From Tolypothrix tenuis PCC 7101 (GTDB taxonomy: Bacteria > Cyanobacteriota > Cyanobacteriia > Cyanobacteriales > Nostocaceae): a DNA stretch of 64,000 nucleotides. Positions within the stretch are counted from its first letter, which is position 1. Each line of letters begins with the position of its first letter. The translations under genes and the position numbers were made by a program. Positions 51,209 through 61,196 of this stretch are shown one piece after another. The stretch is from contig NZ_AP018248.1 of the NCBI RefSeq assembly GCF_002368295.1, forward strand, positions 6,437,979 to 6,501,978, written 5' to 3'. The notes under the pieces were generated by a model that was not told the DNA's origin, did not search any database, and saw nothing but the letters and a program-made list of their open reading frames with translations.

Positions 51209-53962
51209 ATGAAAACCCATCCATTATCCAGTAAATTCCGGGTATTGCCACTACAACTTGTACTCATTGTTCCTTTTGTGATGCAAGTATTTGCTGCAGT
51301 CGGATTGGTGGGATATTTGTCATTTAAAAACGGTGAAAAAGCGGTTCAGGAGCTAGCAGAACAGTTAATGAAGCGAACTACCAGTGAGGTAGATAACCAT
51401 TTAGATGCTTACCTATCGATTCCGCATAAAGTAAATCAGATCAATGCTAATGCAATTCGGATGGGATTGCTGGATGTACGCGATCGCAAAACTATTGGTA
51501 AGTTCTTCTGGCACGAAATGCAAGCTTATGACTTAACCTATATCAGCTTAAATCTTCCTAGCGGAGAAGGGGCTGGAGCAGGCCGTTACGATGGCAAGAC
51601 GGTGACTATTGACGATAACGTCGCCAAAACACCTAGCCAACCACAAAATATGACAACTTACTTGGCAGATAATGATGGTAACCGGACTCAAATCTTGGCG
51701 ACGGCTACCTGGGATACCCTTAACGAGATTAATTACACTGAACCCGCCAAAGCCGGAAAACCTATTTGGACTCGCATCTATACTTACTACGATCCTGCTT
51801 TTCCTCCTTATATTGCAGCATCAGCAGGTAGACCAATTTATGATGCCAACAAAAACTTGATTGCTGTAGTCGGGGTTGACATCCATTTATTGAAACTCAG
51901 CGAATTTTTACGCAAATTAGATATCAGTCGTGCTGGGCAAGTGTTAATTATAGAGCGCGATGGTATGTTGGTTGCCAATTCTGCACCAGAGCAACCTTTT
52001 AAGGTAGTCAATAACGAAATTCAGCGCCTCAAAGCAACAGAGAGTCCTAATCCTGTAGTGCAAGGTCTTGCTAAGGAACTGCAAAAAAGCATTCCTAACT
52101 TACAATCCATCACCAATACACAAAAACTGAATGTCAATTTTCAGGGAGAACATTACCATGTGCATATTGATCCCTGGCGCGATGAATATGGCTTGAATTG
52201 GTTGGTTGTGACTAGCGTGCCAGAAAGTAGTTTTATGGCACAGATAAACGCTAACACCCAGACGACTATCTTACTTTGTATTGGCGCGCTGGGGGTGGCA
52301 ACGGTGCTTGGATTTTTGACTTCTCGCTGGATTGCACGTCCCATCCTGCGCCTGAATCAAGCTAGCCAGGCAATGGCACTGGGCGATTTAGATCAGACTG
52401 TAAAAGATGGCAACATCCAAGAATTCAATATTCTCGCCCATTCTTTTAACCACATGGCAGGGCAATTGCATGACTCATTCACTGCTTTAGAAAAAAGTAA
52501 TGCAGAGTTAGAAGCACGGGTAGAAGAACGCACTGCCCAACTGCAACAGGCAAAGCAAGCCGCTGAAGCCGCTAACCACAGCAAGAGTAAATTTCTTGCT
52601 AATATGAACCACGAACTACGAACCCCCCTCAACGGTATCCTTGGCTATGCCCAGATTCTTCAACGCGATCCAGCGACTACCGAAAAGCAACAAAAGGGAT
52701 TAGGCGTAATTCATCAGTGCGGTTCCCATCTGTTGACGCTGATCAATGACATTCTGGATCTATCTAAATTGGAAGTGCAGAAGATGGATCTCTATCCTCA
52801 AGATTTCCATTTAGCTAACTTCCTCATCTCTACAGTAGAAATTTGCCGCATCAAAGCCGAGCAAAAAGGGGTAGCTTTTAATTACCACCCCGCTGCTAAT
52901 CTACCAATCGCTGTTTATGCCGATGATAAACGCCTACGGCAAGTTTTGCTTAACCTCCTCAGCAATGCGGTGAAATTTACCGATTTTGGCAGCGTGAATT
53001 TTAGCGTTGAGGCTTTAGAGAAGAAGGAAGATCACCTCTCCACTAGAATCCGCTTCCAGGTATCTGATACTGGTATTGGCATAGCAGCAGAAAAACTAGC
53101 AGCTATCTTTTTACCCTTTGAACAAGCCGGGAAACGCGATCGCAATAGTGAAGGTACTGGCTTAGGGTTGGCGATCAGTCAGCAAATTGTGGAGATGATG
53201 GGTGGCACAATTCAGGTAAAAAGCATTCTCGGTAAAGGTAGCAGCTTCTGGTTTGAAATAGATTTACCCACGGCTACCGATTGGCTGTCTCAAAATGGGA
53301 ATAACCAGCAAAAGGTAATTGGCTATCAAGGTGAACGGCGCAAAATTTTAGTGATTGACGATCACCGAGAGAATCGTGCTGTGGTAATTGGAATGCTGGA
53401 ACCCCTGGGTTTCAAGATGATGGAGGCAGACAATGGTCAGACGGGATTGGATAAAGCAATCCAGATGCATCCCGATTTGATTATTACCGATGTCATGATG
53501 TCAAAGATGAATGGGCTGGAAATGACTCGCCGCCTGCGCCAACTGTCAGATTTTACCAAACTACCAATTATCGCTTCTCCTGCTAGTCTGTCTCAGGTGG
53601 ATATGCAAGAAACGATGGACGCAGGTTGTAATAGCTTTTTCCCCAAGCCAATTGAATTCACTGGATTATTACGTGAGTTACAGCAGCACTTGGATTTGCA
53701 TTGGATTTATGAAACTCCACCGCAGACAGATGAAGCCTGTGCTGCAGAAGACAATCCCACAGATTGGCTTGTACCAGCACCAGCCGAATTGGCAGCCCTG
53801 TATCAAGCGGCACAGGATGGATTTATGGCTGACATTCAATTGGAAGCCAACCGATTGAAGCAACTCAATCCCCAATATGCACCTTTTGCGAACAAGCTAC
53901 TAGATTTGAGTCAGAAGTTTGATGACGAAGGCATAATAAATTTACTACAAGCAAATATGTAG
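51209..53962 (+). CDS. Hybrid histidine kinase with Cache sensor and receiver
   Basis: 917 residues. Transmembrane helix at about 15-38, periplasmic Cache domain (about 40-345, with WTRIYTYYDPAFPPYIAASA, GVDIHLLKLSEFL), second transmembrane helix (about 350-370), HAMP (about 370-425), coiled coil, HisKA (NHELRTPLNGILGYAQIL, His about 468), HATPase (VSDTGIGIAAEKL, GTGLGLAISQQI), receiver domain (KILVIDDHRENR, phospho-acceptor in LIITDVMM, Asp about 759), and a C-terminal helical tail. It senses an extracytoplasmic small ligand through Cache. The tail is not a clear HPt. The next gene starts 76 bases on in the same direction. Confidence 0.93.
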   Translation: MKTHPLSSKFRVLPLQLVLIVPFVMQVFAAVGLVGYLSFKNGEKAVQELAEQLMKRTTSEVDNHLDAYLSIPHKVNQINANAIRMGLLDVRDRKTIGKFFWHEMQAYDLTYISLNLPSGEGAGAGRYDGKTVTIDDNVAKTPSQPQNMTTYLADNDGNRTQILATATWDTLNEINYTEPAKAGKPIWTRIYTYYDPAFPPYIAASAGRPIYDANKNLIAVVGVDIHLLKLSEFLRKLDISRAGQVLIIERDGMLVANSAPEQPFKVVNNEIQRLKATESPNPVVQGLAKELQKSIPNLQSITNTQKLNVNFQGEHYHVHIDPWRDEYGLNWLVVTSVPESSFMAQINANTQTTILLCIGALGVATVLGFLTSRWIARPILRLNQASQAMALGDLDQTVKDGNIQEFNILAHSFNHMAGQLHDSFTALEKSNAELEARVEERTAQLQQAKQAAEAANHSKSKFLANMNHELRTPLNGILGYAQILQRDPATTEKQQKGLGVIHQCGSHLLTLINDILDLSKLEVQKMDLYPQDFHLANFLISTVEICRIKAEQKGVAFNYHPAANLPIAVYADDKRLRQVLLNLLSNAVKFTDFGSVNFSVEALEKKEDHLSTRIRFQVSDTGIGIAAEKLAAIFLPFEQAGKRDRNSEGTGLGLAISQQIVEMMGGTIQVKSILGKGSSFWFEIDLPTATDWLSQNGNNQQKVIGYQGERRKILVIDDHRENRAVVIGMLEPLGFKMMEADNGQTGLDKAIQMHPDLIITDVMMSKMNGLEMTRRLRQLSDFTKLPIIASPASLSQVDMQETMDAGCNSFFPKPIEFTGLLRELQQHLDLHWIYETPPQTDEACAAEDNPTDWLVPAPAELAALYQAAQDGFMADIQLEANRLKQLNPQYAPFANKLLDLSQKFDDEGIINLLQANM

Positions 53963-54037
53963 TTATACGTAGTAAAATTGGCTGTTAAAAATGTCCGTTT
54001 TTATTTTCTATTTTTAATTATTCTAAGGAGTTCATCC

Positions 54038-55324
54038 ATGATTGTTGAAACCACTGCCCGCACCGGAACAATTTTAGTAGTGGATGATAACCCTACCAAT
54101 ATTCAAGTTTTGTTTGATATTTTAAGTGAAATTGGCTACCGAGTAGCGATCGCAAAAAGTGGGGAAGCAGCTTTACAACGTCTCCAGTCTTACCATCCCG
54201 ATCTGATTTTGCTAGATGTGATGATGCCGGGAATTGATGGGTTTGAAACTTGCCAACGGCTCAAATCTCAAGCAGAATTCAGCGATATTCCGGTAATTTT
54301 TATGACTGCCCTTTCGGATACAGTGGATAAGGTCAAAGGGTTAAGTTTAGGTGCAGTGGATTATATTACCAAACCCATTCAACACGAAGAAGCACTGGCT
54401 AGAATTCGAGTACATTTGCAACTGCACAATTCCCAACAAGTTCTTGAACAACGCACCACCGAACTTTCGCAAGCGCTGGAAGACTTAAAACAGGCACAGG
54501 TGCATTTAGTGCAAAGTGAGAAGATGTCTTCCCTTGGGCAATTAGTTGCAGGTTTAGCTCACGAAATTAACAACCCCGTCAACTTCATTTATGGCAATCT
54601 CAAACCTGCTGAAGAACATATCCGAGATTTAATTACTTTTGTTTCCTTATACCGAGAATGTCATCCCGAACCCCATCCGGAAATTCAAGCTTGGATGGAA
54701 GAAGTAGATGTGGATTATCTCACAGAAGACTTGCCCAAGTTGCTCAATTCTCTCAAATTGGGGAGCGATCGCATCCGTCAACTTGTTGTTTCTCTACGCA
54801 ACTTCTCGCGTTTAGATGAAAGCGAACTCAAACCCGCCGATATTCACACAGGTATTGATAGTACTTTGCTGATTTTGCAACATCGCCTCAAAGGTAGCCC
54901 CGATCATCCCACAATTCAAGTCATCAAAGACTACGGACAAGTGCCAATGGTGGAATGTTACCCCAGCCAACTCAATCAAGTAGTAATGAATCTGCTGAGT
55001 AATGCTATTGATGCGCTGGAAGAGTCCAAAGTTAACACCACACCGCAAATTACCATTCGTACCTTCGTTAACAATGATCACTGGATGACGATTGCGATCG
55101 CCGATAACGGTATCGGTATCAGAGAGGAAATTCGTTCTCAACTTTTCGACCCCTTCTTCACTACCAAACCTATAGGCAAAGGTACTGGATTAGGATTGTC
55201 TATCAGCTATCAAATTATCACTCAAAAACATAACGGCAAAATTTACTGTAATTCTACTCCTGGGCAAGGAACAGAATTTATCGTGCAAATTCCACTGCAG
55301 AAAGTAATATGTTCAATTGCTTAA
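54038..55324 (+). CDS. Receiver-histidine kinase protein
   Basis: 428 residues from the ATG at 54038, set by AAGGAG. Receiver domain first (about 10-130: ILVVDDNPTNIQ, Asp in LILLDVMMPG about 59, Lys in YITKPI), then coiled coil, HisKA (GLAHEINNPVNF, His about 172) and HATPase (DNGIGIREEI, GKGTGLGLSISY). No transmembrane segment, so cytosolic. Probably co-transcribed with the Cache kinase upstream and able to accept phosphate from it: a phosphorelay by position. Confidence 0.92.
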   Translation: MIVETTARTGTILVVDDNPTNIQVLFDILSEIGYRVAIAKSGEAALQRLQSYHPDLILLDVMMPGIDGFETCQRLKSQAEFSDIPVIFMTALSDTVDKVKGLSLGAVDYITKPIQHEEALARIRVHLQLHNSQQVLEQRTTELSQALEDLKQAQVHLVQSEKMSSLGQLVAGLAHEINNPVNFIYGNLKPAEEHIRDLITFVSLYRECHPEPHPEIQAWMEEVDVDYLTEDLPKLLNSLKLGSDRIRQLVVSLRNFSRLDESELKPADIHTGIDSTLLILQHRLKGSPDHPTIQVIKDYGQVPMVECYPSQLNQVVMNLLSNAIDALEESKVNTTPQITIRTFVNNDHWMTIAIADNGIGIREEIRSQLFDPFFTTKPIGKGTGLGLSISYQIITQKHNGKIYCNSTPGQGTEFIVQIPLQKVICSIA

Positions 55325-55377
55325 TTTAGTGTTTAGTGTTTGGTGGTGTCTTCTATTACCAATTAAACGTTTATATT

Positions 55378-55761
55378 TTATCTGCCAATAACTTCTTCTA
55401 AATTGTATTTATCTCCTCTATAAGCCTGTTCTTCAGATAAATTTCTGCCTACATTCTTATTTCGATTTTGAAATTCATCTAACAACTTGTAAAAAGTGTT
55501 AAAACATTCTTGCTCATTGGCACAGTGGAGCATAATTATTTTTGCCCAAGAATTTGATGTTGATACATGATATTTCTTTTGTACCCAAGGCTGAAACTCT
55601 CGATAAAAATCCATTTCTTCTTTAGTAGCAGCAATTCCTAATTCTCTCAAAGCTGTTTTGAAGCCTACTAAAAAATGAAACAAATCGCTAACTGAAGTAC
55701 TGCCAATATACATACCAGGTTTATTTCTAATTTTTTGCAAAATTTCAAATAACTTGCTCAT
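55378..55761 (-). CDS. Small protein of unknown function, 127 aa
   Basis: Starts MSKLFEILQKIRNKPGMYIG. The segment IRNKPGMYIGSTSVSDLFHF resembles the R-K-R-P-G-M-Y-I-G motif of type II topoisomerase ATPase domains, but the rest of the fold is absent, so this is a separate family. The remainder is helical (MDFYREFQPWVQKKYHVSTS, SWAKIIMLHCANEQECFNTF). I recall proteins of this pattern in various bacteria, sometimes near toxin or immunity genes, without known function. Convergent with the kinase gene. Confidence 0.68.
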   Translation of the reverse strand: MSKLFEILQKIRNKPGMYIGSTSVSDLFHFLVGFKTALRELGIAATKEEMDFYREFQPWVQKKYHVSTSNSWAKIIMLHCANEQECFNTFYKLLDEFQNRNKNVGRNLSEEQAYRGDKYNLEEVIGR

Positions 55762-56020
55762 CGCATCACAGCATCAGCACATTCATGACATTGATATAAG
55801 CCAAAATTTGCTATTATTTTACCGATTGCCTGGTATATTTCCTCATCAGATAACGCACTCACCCACGCACCCGACCTTACATAATCAATTCTTTTACCTT
55901 AATTCAGCGTAAAGTGCTTAGGCATCTTTTGCGATCGCCTGCGGTGTGAAAGGGCGAAGAATTAGCTAATAATATAAGAGAGCGCTTCACAGTTCTTAAT
56001 TATTCAGCTTTACTAAAACA

Positions 56021-57529
56021 ATGGCGAGAGATTTGCGGGGATTTATCAAACTTCTGGAAGAAAGGGGACAATTACAGCGAATTTCTGCTTTAGTTGACCC
56101 AGAGTTAGAGATTGCGGAGATTTCTAACCGAATGCTGCAAAAAGGCGGGCCGGGGTTACTGTTTGAAAATGTTAAAGGTGCATCCTTCCCGGTGGCGGTG
56201 AATTTGATGGGAACTGTGGAAAGGATCTGCTGGGCGATGAATATGCAGCATCCAGAAGAGTTGGAAACTCTGGGTAAAAAGCTGAGTATGCTGCAACAAC
56301 CCAAGCCGCCAAAGAAGATTTCCCAAGCAATAGATTTTGGTAAGGTGCTGTTTGATGTCCTGAAAGCTAAACCAGGACGCGACTTCTTCCCCGCCTGTCA
56401 GCAAGTGGTAATTCAAGGCGAGGACTTGGATTTAAATAAGTTGCCTTTGATACGTCCTTATGTGGGTGATGCTGGCAAGATTATTACTCTAGGATTAGTA
56501 ATTACCAAGGATTGTGAGACAGGTACACCAAATGTAGGTGTGTATCGCTTGCAACTACAGTCTAAAAATACGATGACCGTGCATTGGTTATCGGTGCGGG
56601 GTGGGGCGAGACATTTACGCAAAGCCGCAGAACAAGGTAAAAAATTAGAAATTGCGATCGCATTGGGTGTAGACCCTTTGATTATCATGGCTGCGGCGAC
56701 ACCCATTCCTGTAGATTTATCAGAATGGCTGTTTGCTGGGCTGTATGGTGGTTCTGGGGTGCAGTTAGCTAAGTGCAAAACTGTAGATTTGGAAGTTCCC
56801 GCAGATTCAGAGTTTGTGTTAGAAGGAACGATTACGCCAGGGGAAGTATTACCAGATGGGCCTTTTGGCGATCACATGGGTTATTACGGCGGTGTTGAAG
56901 ATTCGCCATTAATCCGCTTTCAGTGTATGACACACCGCAAAGATCCGATTTACTTAACAACATTTAGCGGTCGTCCGCCCAAAGAAGAAGCGATGATGGC
57001 GATCGCACTCAATCGGATTTACACCCCAATTTTACGACAACAAGTCTCGGAAATTGTCGATTTCTTCTTACCAATGGAAGCTTTGAGTTACAAAGCGGCG
57101 ATTATTTCCATTGATAAAGCATATCCCGGACAAGCAAGGCGGGCAGCTTTGGCGTTTTGGAGTGCTTTACCACAATTTACTTACACCAAATTTGTGATTG
57201 TGGTGGATAAAGATATCAATATTCGCGATCCGCGCCAAGTTGTCTGGGCGATTAGTTCTAAAGTTGACCCCACCAGGGACGTGTTTATTTTACCGAATAC
57301 ACCCTTTGATACTTTAGATTTCGCCAGCGAGAAAATTGGTTTAGGTGGACGCATGGGAATTGATGCTACCACCAAAATTCCCCCAGAAACCGAACATGAA
57401 TGGGGCGCGCCACTAGAATCAGATCCCGATGTAGCAGCAATGGTTGATCGACGCTGGGCTGAGTATGGTTTAGCAGATTTGCAATTAGGCGAAGTTGACC
57501 CCAATCTCTTTGGCTACGATATGAGATGA
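56021..57529 (+). CDS. UbiD-family prenylated-FMN-dependent decarboxylase
   Basis: 502 residues, full length. It contains FPACQQVVIQGEDLDLNKLP, TPNVGVYRLQLQSKNTMTVH, FVLEGTITPGE and PFGDHMGYYGG, with the Glu/Arg residues that make up the E-R-E site. UbiD enzymes decarboxylate aromatic acids and need UbiX for their cofactor. In cyanobacteria the UbiD homologue is thought to act on 4-hydroxy-3-solanesylbenzoate in plastoquinone synthesis; that role is inferred here. No signal peptide; monocistronic. Confidence 0.92.
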   Translation: MARDLRGFIKLLEERGQLQRISALVDPELEIAEISNRMLQKGGPGLLFENVKGASFPVAVNLMGTVERICWAMNMQHPEELETLGKKLSMLQQPKPPKKISQAIDFGKVLFDVLKAKPGRDFFPACQQVVIQGEDLDLNKLPLIRPYVGDAGKIITLGLVITKDCETGTPNVGVYRLQLQSKNTMTVHWLSVRGGARHLRKAAEQGKKLEIAIALGVDPLIIMAAATPIPVDLSEWLFAGLYGGSGVQLAKCKTVDLEVPADSEFVLEGTITPGEVLPDGPFGDHMGYYGGVEDSPLIRFQCMTHRKDPIYLTTFSGRPPKEEAMMAIALNRIYTPILRQQVSEIVDFFLPMEALSYKAAIISIDKAYPGQARRAALAFWSALPQFTYTKFVIVVDKDINIRDPRQVVWAISSKVDPTRDVFILPNTPFDTLDFASEKIGLGGRMGIDATTKIPPETEHEWGAPLESDPDVAAMVDRRWAEYGLADLQLGEVDPNLFGYDMR

Positions 57530-57587
57530 GTCAATTTTAGCCTTAATATCAAATCCGGCTAATTACTAACGATATGGTTGGTCTTGT

Positions 57588-57660
57588 TGGTAATTGGTAA
57601 TTGGTAATTGTTAAACTCTATTTTTCTTACCTATGACCCATTACCCATTACCCATTACCG
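57588..57660. repeat. Heptanucleotide repeats of both orientations
   Basis: Three TAATTGG units (57590-57609) and, 28 bases on, three CCCATTA units (57638-57659). Confidence 0.8.
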
Positions 57661-57706
57661 ACCTTCACAGATATGATAAGTCCTTAAACGGACATGATAT
57701 AACCAA

Positions 57707-58369
57707 TTATTCTGCAAACATTTGCACTGCATAAATCCGCCCGTCTACACCAGTTGCAATTCCATAGCCAAATTTGGTGTATTGAACCGCGAGAAGATTT
57801 TCTCGATGTCCATTGCTGTACATCCAACCGCGTTGAAATTTTTCGGCTTCGCCGTAGGTGAAGCCGAAACCCTGTGTATTGCTTTGCAGAATGTTTTCAG
57901 CCACCCCTTTACCGGGAGTACCGCCCAATGAAAGATAGCGATCGCGCGGACTTTTACCTTCAAGAGAAATATGACTAAAATAATTGCGCGCCAGCATATC
58001 TTCTGCATGACGTTGGGCTGCTAGGGAAAGTATGGTATCTTGCCGCAAATTAGGTAGATAATTCAAACTGCGATCGCGATTGACTAGTTCCAGGGCGAAT
58101 TCTCTGATTTCTGGTAGAGAACGCAACTGTTCAGCATTCCAGATTGTAGCTTTTGGCTTACCGATGTTCCAGTCTGCGCCACCATCACCATTGTAAAGAC
58201 CAGCAGCCAAAATTTTTTCTAATGAAAGTTCACTCCAGAAATAGTTAAAATCTAGCGGGTGTCCTCGTAAAGCCTGGTTAACAAAATGGAAAGTTGGTCT
58301 AGAAATGATTAGCGCTGTAAATAAGAAAAAATATCGCCACCAAATATCAACTTTGCTTTTTGTCCTCAT
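57707..58369 (-). CDS. CAP-domain (SCP/PR-1-like) exported protein
   Basis: 220 residues. N-terminal transmembrane segment or uncleaved signal (about 11-30). CAP domain at about 90-218: FALELVNRDRSLNYLPNLRQ, QRHAEDMLARNYFSHISLEG (His), ENILQSNTQG (Glu), GWMYSNGHRENLL (His, Glu) and FGYGIATGVDGRIYAVQMF. The metal-binding His/Glu set is present. Bacterial CAP proteins of this type (YkwD-like) are cell-envelope proteins of poorly defined function. Confidence 0.9.
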   Translation of the reverse strand: MRTKSKVDIWWRYFFLFTALIISRPTFHFVNQALRGHPLDFNYFWSELSLEKILAAGLYNGDGGADWNIGKPKATIWNAEQLRSLPEIREFALELVNRDRSLNYLPNLRQDTILSLAAQRHAEDMLARNYFSHISLEGKSPRDRYLSLGGTPGKGVAENILQSNTQGFGFTYGEAEKFQRGWMYSNGHRENLLAVQYTKFGYGIATGVDGRIYAVQMFAE

Positions 58370-58582
58370 TTTTACTTTTCCACGCTTTAGGGATGCACAA
58401 ATTACTGCATAACTATATCTACATACTGACTAACTTCACCGCAGCATAGTCAGCAGTATTACTGATATTTTGCCAGAAAAGCTTGTCATAGGGAATGCCT
58501 GCGATCGCTATTGACTATTTTTTACTGCTCTGAGTTAAGGTATAGGCTGTCACTTTCATTACTGAAAAATCTCGCTCTGAAT

Positions 58583-59251
58583 ATGCAGTTCAAGAACATT
58601 CTGGTAGCATCTTCCCTGTTGATCACTAGCTTTGCTATCCCTAACGCCGTTAGCGCCCAAAATCGCGGAAATCCCGGCCAGTTTGATTTTTACGTACTGA
58701 CCTTATCATGGTCACCAGATTACTGCGCCAACAATGGCGATCGCGATCCACAGCAGTGCAAAGCAGGTAAAAAACTTGGTTTTGTATTACATGGTTTGTG
58801 GCCCCAATACCAAAAGGGTTATCCAGCTAATTGTTCCTCTGAAAAATTACCGAAAAAATTAAAGCAAGAGTTTGCAGGTTTGTTTCCTAGCCCGAAACTT
58901 TATGACCATGAATGGGAAAAACATGGTACTTGTTCGGGTAAAACTCCTAAAGAATATTTAAAATTATCCAAGCAGTTAAAAGATTCTGTAGCGATTCCCA
59001 CAGCTTATAATCGTCCAAGTAAACCTTTCCGCACTACTATTAATGGATTACAAAATGCATTTACTAGCGCTAATTCAGAATTAAATCCTAATGCTATAGC
59101 GCCTTATTGTTCCGGTTCTGGAAGGTTTTTGCAAGAAGTATTCTTTTGCTACTCTAAAGACGGTCAACCTGGTGTTTGTAGTGAAGAAATTATCAAACGG
59201 TCTCGCACAAGTTGCGGACAAGCAGATTTTTTGGTGAGAAATGTTAGGTAG
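58583..59251 (+). CDS. Secreted ribonuclease T2 family protein
   Basis: 222 residues from the ATG at 58583 (MQFKNILVASSLL); upstream frame to 58511 lacks support. Signal peptide cleaved near VSAQN. Both catalytic segments are intact: FVLHGLWPQ (CAS I, His) and HEWEKHGTC (CAS II, two His with Glu and Lys). Eight or more Cys support disulfides, so it acts outside the cytosol. RNase T2 cleaves single-stranded RNA with little base preference. It probably scavenges phosphate or nucleotides in the periplasm or outside. Confidence 0.93.
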   Translation: MQFKNILVASSLLITSFAIPNAVSAQNRGNPGQFDFYVLTLSWSPDYCANNGDRDPQQCKAGKKLGFVLHGLWPQYQKGYPANCSSEKLPKKLKQEFAGLFPSPKLYDHEWEKHGTCSGKTPKEYLKLSKQLKDSVAIPTAYNRPSKPFRTTINGLQNAFTSANSELNPNAIAPYCSGSGRFLQEVFFCYSKDGQPGVCSEEIIKRSRTSCGQADFLVRNVR

Positions 59252-59573
59252 TCAAGGGTTGGAGAGACGTGATTAATCCCATCTGTACTGCAGGGTCAAA
59301 TGTAAACTAATTTTACATGAGGCTCGACTATCAGGATAGAAGTTATCTTGATTGAAAATCCTTATGCATAGATGTTTCAAGTAAATAATTTATATGGGTG
59401 GGGACACAACATATTGTGCCCCTACAATTATTGGTAACTCCTGTGTGATATGCTCCTGAGTGGGGATCTTAAATTTTTTACACTCCATTCGCATTTCTGA
59501 ATTCTTAGTTATAAAAAACGACAATTCCTAATAAATTTTTGACTCTTGACCTTTGACCCTTGACTCTTTAGCC
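59252..59573. repeat. Gene-free interval with dispersed palindromes
   Basis: 320 bp. Contains GAGACGTGATTAATCCCATCT (59265-59285, a relative of the 8158 palindrome), GGGGACACAACATATTGTGCCCC (about 59400-59422), and TTTGACC-type heptamers (59537-59568), as also seen at 8120-8150. Confidence 0.6.
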
Positions 59574-61184
59574 ATGAACCCTGAAGCAGTTTACCGCAGC
59601 ATTCTCACTCCTTTAACATTTATTAAACGAAATGCTAAAGTATATAGTCATAAAGTTGCGATTATATATAAACAAAAACGCTTCACTTACGCTGAATTTG
59701 CAGAACGGATAAATTGTCTAGCTTCAGCTTTGCGTCATGCGGGACTAGAAAAAGGCGATCGCGTCGCCTTTTTTTGTTTCAATACTCCCCCCATGCTAGA
59801 AGCCCATTTTGCTGTACCTTTAGCTGGCGGTATTTTGGTATCTATTAATACGCGTTTAGCACCACAAGAAGTTGCCTATATATTAAATGATTGTGGTGCT
59901 AAGTTTTTATTTGTTGATACAGAATTAGCAAATATTATTCGACCGATTCAAGATAGTTTAGAAACTGTCAAACAGATTATCAATATCCGTGAGATAGAAG
60001 AATTTGAGCCTTTAGCAGGTGAAGATTATGAAGCTTTTATCCAAACGGGTAGTGATGCGGAATTACCTTGGCTAATTGCTGATGAAATGGAGACAATTTC
60101 TATTAATTACACAAGTGGAACTTCTGGCAAACCCAAAGGTGTAATGTACTCCCACCGAGGCGCGTATCTGAATTCTTTAGGCGAAATTATTGAAACCACA
60201 TTAACGCCTAGCTCAGTTTACCTCTGGACTTTGCCCATGTTTCACTGCAATGGTTGGTGTTTTACTTGGGCGGTAACTGCTATAGCTGGTACTCATATTT
60301 GTTTGCGTAAATTTCACCCTGGTACTGTCTGGAATTTAATTGCACAAGAGAAAGTCACACACTTCAATGCTGCGCCTGTAGTTCTAATTTCACTCCTAAA
60401 TCATCCTAACTGTCCGCAAGTTTTAGCAGCACCACTCACAATCACAACAGCCGGCGCACCACCGTCACCAACTTTGATTGCCAAAATTAGCGAAATAGGC
60501 GCGAAAATTATTCACGTTTATGGTTTGACGGAAGTATATGGCCCTTATACAGCTTGTGAATATCAATCAGATTGGGAAGATTTAGATATTGCAGAAAAAG
60601 CTAAACTCATGGCGCGTCAAGGCGTACCTTATATAGGTGCAGATGGTTTGCGGGTTGTAGATAAAAATATGCATGATGTCCCTGCAGATGGTCGAACAAT
60701 GGGCGAAGTGGTGATGCAAGGAAATATGGTGATGACAGGTTATTATAACGACACCAAAGCTACAGAACGTGCATTTCATGGGGGATGGTTTCACAGTGGC
60801 GATTTAGCAGTAATGCACCCAGATGGTTATATTGAAGTGCGCGATCGCATGAAAGATATCATCATTACTAGTGGTGAAAATGTCTCTAGTATTGAAGTTG
60901 AACAATGTCTTTACCGTCATGAAGCAGTATTAGAATGTGCTGTGATTTCCATCCCTCATGCTAAACGCGGTGAAGTTCCTAAAGCCTTCGTTACCCTCAA
61001 AGAAGGAATGCAAGTTACAGAACAAGAATTAATGCAATTTTGTCGCAGTCAAATTGCGGCTTTTAAATGTCCTAGTACGATTGAATTTACTTCCCTACCA
61101 AAAACTAGTACTGGCAAAATTCAAAAATATCTTTTACGGGAAAAAGAATGGGTAGGTCACGATAAAAAGATTTTTGGGGCTTAG
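59574..61184 (+). CDS. Acyl-CoA synthetase/AMP-dependent ligase
   Basis: 536 residues from the ATG at 59574 (MNPEAVYRSIL). ANL superfamily motifs: SINYTSGTSGKPKGVMYSHR (P-loop), VYGLTEVYGPY, GWFHSGDLAV, DRMKDIIITSGENVSS (hinge) and the catalytic Lys in TSTGKIQKYLLR. It activates a carboxylic acid to acyl-AMP and then acyl-CoA; the sequence style (PLTFIKRNAKVY front) is that of the medium/long-chain 'AMP-binding protein' group, substrate unspecified. No operon partner. Confidence 0.93.
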   Translation: MNPEAVYRSILTPLTFIKRNAKVYSHKVAIIYKQKRFTYAEFAERINCLASALRHAGLEKGDRVAFFCFNTPPMLEAHFAVPLAGGILVSINTRLAPQEVAYILNDCGAKFLFVDTELANIIRPIQDSLETVKQIINIREIEEFEPLAGEDYEAFIQTGSDAELPWLIADEMETISINYTSGTSGKPKGVMYSHRGAYLNSLGEIIETTLTPSSVYLWTLPMFHCNGWCFTWAVTAIAGTHICLRKFHPGTVWNLIAQEKVTHFNAAPVVLISLLNHPNCPQVLAAPLTITTAGAPPSPTLIAKISEIGAKIIHVYGLTEVYGPYTACEYQSDWEDLDIAEKAKLMARQGVPYIGADGLRVVDKNMHDVPADGRTMGEVVMQGNMVMTGYYNDTKATERAFHGGWFHSGDLAVMHPDGYIEVRDRMKDIIITSGENVSSIEVEQCLYRHEAVLECAVISIPHAKRGEVPKAFVTLKEGMQVTEQELMQFCRSQIAAFKCPSTIEFTSLPKTSTGKIQKYLLREKEWVGHDKKIFGA

Positions 61185-61196
61185 GTTGACCTTTGA

